Assembly: GCA_964020155.1 (NCBI GenBank)
Contig: OZ026560.1
Coordinates: 2,070,001-2,134,000 of the forward strand
DNA length: 64,000 nucleotides
Reading direction: 5' to 3'
Origin: Chondrilla cf. caribensis
Lineage: Eukaryota; Porifera; Demospongiae; Chondrillida; Chondrillidae
The notes under the pieces were generated by a model. It made no database searches. It was not told the DNA's origin and worked only from the letters and a program-made list of their open reading frames with translations. Both the position numbers and the translations under genes were made by a program. This document shows positions 55,301 through 64,000 of this stretch, one piece after another (positions within the stretch are counted from its first letter, which is position 1; the number at the start of each line of letters is the position of its first letter).

Positions 55301-57897
55301 GTACAGGACACACATATGCACATACAGTACACCAGAGAGCCTGAAGATATACATGCACCACTGAGTTAGTCAACAGTATTATCACCTTTTGCACATGCTC
55401 TCCACCTTCTGGTGCTAGCATGGAGTAAAGTAGCTTCCTCATTTCTTCATCGTTCTTCTTTTTGCCATTAGCAATCTACAAGTAAACAATGTCACAGGTA
55501 AAGAGCAGACACACCTACAGTAGATGCATGTGCTTGGATTAGTGAGTTGGGAGGTCCATCAAGTCACCTTGTCCAAGTAAGAGAGGACCTCATGGGCCAC
55601 AGGGGTGTGTCCATGCAGGGGACCGTGTTCACTCTCAAGAGATATCAGGTCATGAATACTATTAGCTACAAATAGAAACACAGCAGTAGTTACACACACG
55701 ATATATATGCCACTCCACAACATCCACTGGGTATGGCAGTCAGTTCAGTGTATGCTGTTCACTAACCTAGTTTGTACTGCTGGGGATCCTTGTGGAGACG
55801 TTCCAATGCTGCAGGGATGGATGGGAGGGAACGCCTCATGCGAGACATTCTTCCCTGATCAACAGCCACTGTGGGAAAATAAGATCACATTTTCACAACA
55901 ATATTACAACTATACACCAATGTGAGGAAACTGAATATCATATGTACATACGTACTGACAAATAAGTCTCCCATTCAATTATGTTCACTTGTACATATAC
56001 ACCAAACATGCATGAATATACACTATAACATGCTGGAATGAACCTGGGTCAATTCTAGCCACAATCGAGTCCTTGACAAGATTAGATTCATCAAAATAGA
56101 GCTCATCCACTGATCTATGGAGACGGCTAAGTAGATCCCTAAGTGAAGTACACCTTATTCGTTCGAGGGTATAGGTCCCATCTCCCTTGAAATCATCGTC
56201 AAGAGTGACAGCATCATCGTAGGATGCTGCATCTGGGTCAAGTGTTTCTTGTCGTCTCGAAGCAAAAATGCTATGATTGTGAAGAACAAATTTTCCATCA
56301 CAATGCACATGACAACCATGTGTGTACATACAAACAGTGTGTGAGATAAACTGACTTTCTTTTGGAGCGGCTAGACTGGTCGGCCAATGAGGAGAGTACC
56401 ACGGTAGTACTTCCTGTGGCACGCTTGAGGATATTGTTATCATAGGAGACTTCATCCTTCCTCTCATAATTTTTCAACACCATCCCACTAGGAACACCAG
56501 CCAGGCTGCGAACATCACTGCTCTTCACTGAGCGACTGAAAGACATGGCTGTTCTGGATGCTGACTTCTTGAAACTACAGGTGTACACAAAGTCAAAGTT
56601 GAGAGTATCAAGAATGAAGCGAAGGAATGTACTTATTATGAAATTGGTGACTAGTGTGAATTGATCTAATTGACAATGTTCTCAAACATGCCGGTCACCT
56701 GTAGGTTGCTCTGTGGGAACCACTGACATCCGTTTCTTCACGAGAGAGGTCATTCCCGAAGTTGGCCTGAAAGGCACTCACTATACCCTTCTTGATGTTC
56801 ACAACCTGAGGGTTCTCTTTCGCTGAATGTATCACATCGGCAATTCTACCATCTCCTGTCCGCACAAAGCAGAATCCCCAGTCGAAGAGCTGTTGAGACA
56901 CACTGGGAGCTCCAGAGATGACACGGGTGTGTCCGGACCCATCATCCTCCAAAGTGGTGTTGATCAGTTTCTGGAGTTCCTCGATGGGCTCCTCGGGTTC
57001 ATTTGCATTAACAGCCTCACTGCACAAGACAACACCAGTGTGTGTTACATACTACAGTATTTAAACACTATGCACATGTACATACTGTATATTACCATAA
57101 TGTCAGCATGGCTGGGTTAAGCCTAATAAAACCAAGTTTTATGGCCTAACATATGGTATCCAAGCAAAACACCTTTATAAAGTACGTATGTACCATTGTA
57201 TGTATAGTGTATACTCAGTTCACTAACACATCCTTCAATCAAGCATGCATGCACATATGTACGTACATACAGTACACATTCACATGTAAATGTACATACC
57301 TGACAGGGTCATTCAGTAGTTGAGAATCTGTCACAACATTTTTGACTTTGAGACAGTACATGGTGGCACTTTTACCACCAATTGTACCAGCTAAAGGAAA
57401 TACAAATGTAAATGACATCAGCCGATTCTGATAATTTCAAATACACTACACACAGGATGCAGTCTGTAAGGATAACAAACAATGTAGCTATACACCAACC
57501 AGATAAACTGCTACTAACTTGATCTGCAGGACAGGTCCACCTCGGCTGAGAAATTGTAAGACTGTGTCTCCTCTCCATCAAAGTGCACTTGTTTTGATGA
57601 ATAGCTATAGGAGCATACTGTGAAATCCTACAGTGTGCAAGAGATAAGTGGTACTGAATCAATATGCATACACACATTCACACCCAACCCCCCCCCCCCA
57701 CAACCCACACACACACATACACACAGAGAGAAAATAGATATAATTCTCGTAGCAAGTACAAAATGCAATTCACACAGAAAATACTTCTGGTACATGAGTG
57801 AACTTACAGAGCAGCGTCCTGTGGAAGTATAGTCTTGAGCTAGAGTGCTACACAGCATCAGAGCTGTCAGCACAAGGACCTTGAATAGGCCTCCCAT
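51278..57897 (-). CDS. Large lipid transfer protein (vitellogenin/apolipophorin/MTP superfamily)
   Basis: Secreted lipid-carrying or lipid-loading protein. Seventeen exons: 57808-57897, 57519-57627, 57300-57390, 56699-57019, 56356-56574, 56044-56270, 55767-55868, 55568-55665, 55386-55475, 54914-55096, 54441-54698, 53922-54203, 53344-53553, 52678-52947, 52331-52453, 51954-52145 and 51278-51631; 1072 aa, exact frame. Signal peptide MGGLFKVLVLTALMLCSTLAQ. The N-terminal beta-barrel has CSYSYSSKQVHFDGEE and NIKKGIVSAFQANF, typical of the lipoprotein N-terminal domain. Exons 8-12 give the alpha-helical array (VIIHLIHALGNTGSHYAVKT with IAAIEALR), exons 13-16 beta-sheet. No von Willebrand D domain is seen. 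Unusual features: RMSRMRR (about residues 360-366) and a tail of repeated KPTT/RPTT. Longer than MTP, shorter than vitellogenin, so no symbol is given. Confidence 0.87.
51699..51911. repeat. Long interrupted (GT)n microsatellite
   Basis: About 105 GT units with rare TCTG, TTTG and CTTG interruptions, in intron 16 of the lipid transfer gene, between the exons at 51954-52145 and 51278-51631. Confidence 0.97.
52247..52330. repeat. (CA)n microsatellite reaching the splice donor of exon 15
   Basis: CA repeats on the plus strand; on the coding strand the tract begins exactly at the donor of exon 15, which reads CTG/gtgtgtgtgt. Most of intron 15 (185 bp) is this repeat. Confidence 0.95.
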
Positions 57898-60692
57898 AAT
57901 TCCTCTCCTGGAAAAGGAAAAGAGACGTCACAGCTTTCTTGTAAGATCAGTTGAATTGAGTTGAGGGAAATTCTGATTTGCTGGAGTGCTTGCTGGCAGC
58001 TGCTCCTACTACCATTATATAAGAAATCTCAATGATATTCATTAGATACCACATCCTGTATTTCATAATGTGTGAATGTTATAGTCTACAACAGCTTCTA
58101 CCACATGGACAGAAGTTTTGTCATGCCTCCAGACAGTCAATACAAATAGGTTTCCTTTGATTCCATTATGTCATGATTGACCTCACAGTGACCAGAGTGA
58201 CTTCCATCCACCCACACTAACCCTCACTAAAATTTACCTGTTGCTTTCTTGTGGTTTGGCCTATCTAATCCAATACAACCTTGTGTTGTATTCTATCAAT
58301 GTTGGGTATGGTGGACACTATCACCTGGTGGTCCAATCAACCAACCAGATAGTAGTAGCAGCCTTCTAAATCAAAGGCAAATGTGACACAGCCATCCCGA
58401 TTGATACATACACATAACTATCAAGACGTGTCTTACAAATGTCCTAGCAGAGGTTATACCATATACACTTTAACTCTCGCAGGATTAAACTTAAGTACAA
58501 GTTTACTACAACTTTTTGCGGTTTTAGCGTTATTATTTTTGCGGTTTGTGACGTAACCGCAGACATGTTGCTGTCTGGTCCAAATTTTCGCGAGACAAAA
58601 CTTTCACGGATGGCTGCTGATCCGTGAAAACTGCCAAAGTTTAATTCCATGAAAGTTAAAGCAATACATCATCGATACGAGCCCTCTGTCTGCAGGATAT
58701 GTATAATAGTATGTTGGTACCACTTCATAGATAAGACAATTACAGAAAATAACCTACAATTTACATTGCATATTCAAATACGTCCACAAGTTGAAAGGTT
58801 TGTAACACAAATTGACCTGGACTTTATTGTAGTACTATGCCCATGTATATTATGACTATACAGGTCATAGTATAGTCTATAACGGCGACTGTATATCAGA
58901 ACCTGTTCTGACTATAGAGAATTTTTGACTATGAAGGTGTTCTGGAGGTTATTTATGGTCATACGTACTTTGTAATTACTGACATTATTCCTAATGTATT
59001 GTCATAGTTCGTAATTATTGTCAATCTCTGTAATTCACCATCACAATTTATTATTACTTGCTGTATAATTCAAATACACCATTACATGTAATAGATAAAC
59101 CATGGTACTTCTTGTGTCACTCCTGTGATAAGGCAGACACTATAAAGTGCCATAGTTGACCTACTTAAATTAATGTCCCCATGATTGCTACCTTTAGTTT
59201 CTGTCAATGTCTGTGATGGGGTGTTAACTGACACCAATCCACCTGGCCTTGGGTCTCCTGACTCAACATCACATGGTGTTTTACATAGCCCATTATTCCA
59301 ATAAAAATATTTGGCGGCTGATTGGACCCATGCGTTGAGGATTCCTAGGGGCCACATAAGTTTTTTAACTCGAATTACTTATTTCACGAAATCCATGTCA
59401 CAATATAGTTGTAAAATCATGGTTATTACATGCACTGTGGACAGAGGATGTAGCATCTCCATGCATGAGATGTAAGTATGCATTGATATATTAGGAGTCA
59501 CCTACACTGTACAGCCAAAGTCATTGGCAGATACCCGGACTAAGATTTGTGCAGCAGAATCTCCAAGTTGATAATCCAACTGCAACACTATTAGTGGAAA
59601 GACGTGGCCTTGTGTTGGACGAACAAGGTTTTCGGTTTGCAAAGGTCTTTATAGCACAGTCCATAATGATGGATGTATCGTAGAACCTGTTCTGACTACG
59701 AAAACATTTTGATAATGAAGGTGATATGGAAGTTCCACTGTGTATTATTGTTGTACATATTTGTTTGAAGAGAAATTTTCTTGAATTTTACAAATGAAAT
59801 GCATGAACGTAGGATTGTTTTCATAGATAAATCGCTATTCCAAGAAAAACCAATACTCAAAATACAATAAACAGGAAATAAATCGAGATGATTACTCATG
59901 AATGTTGGTGTGGTTGATGTAGTCTGTGGGTAGAGTTAATACCTGGCAGTGTTCACAGGTGCACCACCAGTACACCATCAAATCAAATCAGGTAGAATAC
60001 AACCTGTCAGTGGTGAATGCAGGCAAAATCAAAATATAGAACCTGCTGGGTGATGCCTTTGTAGGTGTATGGACACACATACATACCTGGAAGTGGGTGT
60101 GTCGAATCATCAGCAAAATGGCTGCTAATCAAAGTGAAGGTTGAAAATCGATAAATACATTTTGATAGCAGTTCTTCCAGAGAACAATCTGCAGAGAAAA
60201 CATACACATATAGGTATGTCCTCTGGAACAAGTACAGTTGATCCTTAAATTAACAAAGAAATGAACATATGAAATTAACAGACATGTGCTGGAATTTCTG
60301 GTCTGTTATAGGAGGGTATGGATGAAGTTCCAGCTATGGACTAATAGACAACCACAAGGCTATGTTCTGTACTTTCACCTCAGCATTGCATTACTTGTAG
60401 TCAGTTTTCAACACTGTAGGTTGGTTTGAGGTTTGTCTGCAGCCTTCCTGCACTGCATATGTGACAAGCCACAATTACATTATATCACTTTACAGTGGAT
60501 CCACACAATTCTGACCAGCCTGGCAATGTGCATATATACTAGTGTAGTAAAACCTAGCTGTTTCAGGAGATTACACAGAACAGTACACATATTTATCTAT
60601 AGCTTGTACACATTTGGATGTGTTTGTTATATTTATGCATGTGAGTACATGTTTGCATGTACGTGTGCGTGCATGTGTGTGTGTGCATGCGC

Positions 60693-60729
<37 letters not shown>

Positions 60730-60772
60730 GGTGTGTGTGTGTGTGTGCATATCATTGTGTACATGTATGTAA
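57898..60772. other. Gene-poor region upstream of the lipid transfer gene
   Basis: Starts with the promoter of the lipid transfer gene. Near 58500-58640 a stretch with CGCGAGAC and AAACCGC motifs looks like a dispersed non-coding repeat. Two similar segments lie at about 58885-58960 and 59665-59745 (both with GAACCTGTTCTGACTA and AATGAAGGTG-type sequence). No ORF shows family resemblance. Confidence 0.5.
60671..60746. repeat. (GT)n microsatellite
   Basis: About 35 GT units with GCGC and TTGG interruptions, 27 bp from the MITE at 60775. Confidence 0.95.
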
Positions 60773-60774
60773 TA

Positions 60775-60887
60775 GTTGTACCCCCTTTCAGTAGGACAGG
60801 TGCGAAAAGGATTAGATAGTGAGGGCAGAGCCAAAGGCGTCTATCTGACATGTCTCTCCAATGTAGCCTGCTGAAAGGGGGTACAAC
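60775..60887. mobile_element. 113-bp MITE with TA target site
   Basis: Left end GTTGTACCCCCTTTCAG and right end CTGAAAGGGGGTACAAC form a perfect 17-bp inverted repeat, flanked by TA on both sides (60773-60774 and 60888-60889). The arms continue with short imperfect pairing. Size and TA sites fit a Tc1/mariner-type MITE. Confidence 0.85.
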
Positions 60888-60889
60888 TA

Positions 60890-63650
60890 ACTTGTATCCA
60901 AGCAACAGTTAGAATAGATGCGAATTGATGTGCTGTATTGCCATCACATTAATGAAGTGCTAATCGATCAATGCACAGTTTTAGCAAGTATCCAATCAAG
61001 TCTGTGAACATGCGTCCATAGAGCCTGATGAATCCCAGCTGTGTGTGTACGGTATGGGATATAGACACACCAGCCAGGGCTTTGATCTTCCCTCCACTGG
61101 AATACAAGTCTGTGTGTATACGTACAAATATTGATGTTAGATGTAAAGGAAACTTCCAATCATGACCATGTTGTCCAGGCCATTCACTTTGGCAACATCA
61201 CTTCCTTTGGAGCACAGCACATCACGCCGACACATACACACACAACTTGGTCCACATAAAAGATTTCATTTCCTTATCAACTCCAGTAACACCAACATTG
61301 GCTGGGTGGACCAGTGGTAGCTTCTGAATTTGGTGATAAACTTCCTTGGCTTCCTTTACTCACATACCACAAGGAACATAATACAAATAGATTATGTAAT
61401 CTATGCAATACTTCACACATACTGCAGCATTGGGTCATTTATACACCATGGGCATGTACACTCACTGTTTGTTGTCAAAACAGCAAATGCCACATCCTCT
61501 AGAATCCAATTGCTAGAGTTTATGTCTCTGATGCAACAAGGATATACAACAGAATCCTTCTAATACAGGATTCTGTGGTTGCATACATTGATTACTGCTG
61601 ACTAAGCATTTGCTACATGGAAAAAATATGGTGAGTTAATCTGACAGTTTAGCAGATTTATGAAGTACTCACACACAACACCTTGCTACTACACACTATG
61701 TTGGGTGCCTGCTATCCTCCAGTGTAGCTGTCAACACTAGAGGAACAAGAATCTCCACTCCAACAGAAAATCTTAGCAATACCATTTACAGCTAATAGGG
61801 CAAGGACCATCATACCATCTTGACATATGTGTTAGCAAGGTACCATCTGTTCATCCACTACACTGACACATATTTTTTGCTTCAACGTGTATCCATGACA
61901 CACTTTTTAATTTCATGATCTACAGTATGTAATGTGACATGGTGTATGTACCATCTGAAAACATTCTTCACATGCAAGAGATGAAGCAAAATATTCAGAT
62001 GACATCTCGTCCAAGTTTGGTGCACATACCTCAACAAAGTGCTCTTAATAGAGTCTACGTAACAGCATATATATGTACATACATGCACTAAGAATTACAC
62101 AGAACACTTCATTAGTATCATTTGAGATGTACCAATTTGTGTTTACACCACCACTCCCACTGCACTGCATACATGAAATTGTACATGTATTACATTTGCC
62201 AGCAGTCAATACCATATACAGTATAGCACTTCTCACCACATGCAGCCTGAATGGCTGCATGTGGGCTGATCATAGACAATTGACAACTTTTGAATCAATT
62301 AGAATTGGCTCTGAGTGAAATTTGAAGTCACTTCCCTAGCTGGTTACTGTTTGAGCTTGTAGGTTAAATGATGATTGATATTCGTCAACATGTCGCCCAC
62401 CATCAATCACGAGCTTCACCACACACCGAGGACTCACTGGTAACATAACACAATGTACACAAGAAGCAAAGAACTGTACAAACGTACAGTGTGGTTATCA
62501 TAGAGTGCAGTACATTCTTTATGTAGGGTTGACACAAAAACAAAATGGCTACCCTTCAACAAGCATACATTACATAAATGATTTTGAAATATTTTGTATT
62601 GCTGAATATATTGAAGTGAAACCTCTCCATTATAAACCTCTGAATTAACGAAATCATCATAATAAGGATAACAACCTGGTTCCCAGTGTAGCACTGTAGT
62701 GTGTACATATTGAATGACCTCTGAATTGAGGACACCTTTGTGATAAGGGCATAAAGTTAAGGTCCAATAGTGTCCTTTATAGAGAGGTTCCAGTTTTAAT
62801 AAAGCCAAACCATTTTGAAACAATTCTGACAGTCTCTGGTTCAGCAGTTATATGTACATTGTAACAGAGACGTCAATTCATAGACAGTGTTTCAGTAGTG
62901 TTTCACCATTGGTATAACCGTTATTTTCATCATGTGTCAACCCAAATGGCCGCGTAACTCGGAACGGGAATGGATACCCTGAGTACCCCTAACACCAAAC
63001 TAACTCCAGGTTCATACATGCAAGTGTTATCCCCACAGATGTAGGTGATTCAACGTTAGAAGACAGTTGTCCACAGCTCAACATTGCTATGCCTAAAGAC
63101 TTCAATTATGAGTTACTCCCATTTATTCCAAATCCAGCACTTCCCATTTATGCAGCATTGATTTTGCATGAAAATGACCAGGTGTACTGTCAACACACCT
63201 AACAGTATCCTTTAATGAAAAACATAGCACATACAAGTGTTCACTTGTTAAATAGTCTAAGAACTACAACCTCTCTATTAAGGACACTTTGGAACTACAA
63301 TATTTTGTCCTCAATGTTTGCACAGATGTTTGCTCAATCCAGAAGACAGTCAATACACATCAGTACCCCACTGAGAGTCAGATATGATCTCCATATTACA
63401 GATATTTGTAATATGGAGATCATGTAATTGTAATTTGTAAAAATGACAGTGATCTGGAGAAAATACATGATTTTTCCCTTTGTAACATTCTGGTAATGGG
63501 CTTGAGATACGACTGAACTGCAAACCACTAAATCTGGGAAGCAGCTGACTCGAGGAAACCACTCTAGTTAGATTATTATATTATTATTATTAATAATGGT
63601 ATTATGGAAGTTAGAGATATTGAATATTATTTAGCAAATTGAAATGGTGA
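60890..63650. other. Gene-poor region with MITE-like remnants
   Basis: At about 62612-62795 imperfect inverted ends (GTGAAACCTCTCCATTATAA at the left; at the right, in reverse complement, CTGGAACCTCTCTATAAAGG) mark a pogo-like MITE. ACAACCTCTCTATTAAGGAC near 63267 is a further single end. An inverted repeat around ATATTTGTAATATGGAGATC lies at 63390-63425. No coding exons supported. Confidence 0.55.
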
Positions 63651-63810
63651 GGAAGTACCAAGAACAACCACCAAGGAAGTCAGGAAGTACCAAGAACAAC
63701 CACCAAGGAAGTCAGGAAGTACCAAGAACAACCACCAAGGAAGTCAGGAAGTACCAAGAACAACCACCAAGGAAGTCAGGAAGTACCAAGAACAACCATC
63801 AAGGAAGTCT
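63651..63810. repeat. 32-bp minisatellite, 5 copies
   Basis: Five copies of a 32-bp unit (starting AGGAAGTACCAAGAACAACC), the last one imperfect. As 32 is not a multiple of three, an ORF through it cycles all frames every 96 bp; no gene is implied. Confidence 0.95.
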
Positions 63811-64000
63811 AGATCAAAATAACTTGGTAGGCCATTCCAAAATTGAAATAGTAACAGCTTTAACAGATTCAGCTCAACTCCCTGCAGACCCCTTTGTGGG
63901 CTTCTCAACTGGCTTTTTGCATGGATAGGTTCGCTGGGCATTGAGCTGTTGGCTATGTAACCGGATTTATCTAACACCTGGTTTAGCTCATACATTTCCA

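Noticed and set aside
51278..57897. Naming the lipid transfer gene MTTP or vitellogenin
   Set aside because: Length and the Thr/Pro tail fit neither, no von Willebrand D domain is seen, and a phylogeny would be needed.

Overview
This window is nuclear DNA from an animal. Genes are split into many short exons with GT-AG introns and separated by AT-rich, repeat-laden sequence with long (CA)n tracts. The gene content (mitoribosomal DAP3, a SHIPPO-repeat ciliary protein, a Rab32-type GTPase, an ABCG/ABCH half-transporter, a large lipid transfer protein) is metazoan. Compact genes, relics of a retroelement type I associate with sponge and coral genomes, and a private secreted gene family suggest an early-branching animal, most likely a sponge. 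That placement is inference.

Region 1 (1-16430) and part of region 2 hold five members, called A to E here, of a secreted CUB-like family that I cannot match to a named family. All share one layout: signal peptide, short Cys module, CUB-like domain, linker, a strongly conserved 'KGC-GAEFFR' module and a helical tail, split by introns at identical positions and phases. A (1-1419, +) is cut by the window edge. B (8909-3497, -) and C (9102-16430, +) are head to head with 192 bp between start codons. B and C each carry a broken retroelement of the same type in an intron.

Region 2 (16931-34513, +) is a 21-exon ABCG/ABCH-type half-transporter. Its 9.5-kb first intron contains two complete antisense family members (D 25390-23655, E 23021-21282), a relic of a further copy, and a 21-bp minisatellite interrupted by a small DNA transposon.

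Region 3 (36217-43143) is a divergent pair sharing a 124-bp promoter: DAP3/mS29 (-) and an ODF3/CIMAP-like SHIPPO protein (+). Region 4 (43692-49815, -) is a Rab32/38-like GTPase with a 5-nt micro-exon inside its P-loop codons and His in place of the switch-II Gln. Region 5 (51278-57897, -) is a 17-exon, 1072-aa large lipid transfer protein with a furin-like RMRR motif and a Thr/Pro tail. Region 6 (57898-64000) shows no gene I can support, only MITE-like elements and tandem repeats.

All exon chains were built by hand from splice signals and reading phase. For B, C, D, E, ABC, DAP3, ODF3-like, Rab and the lipid transfer protein, the summed coding lengths are exact multiples of three. No database search was possible.
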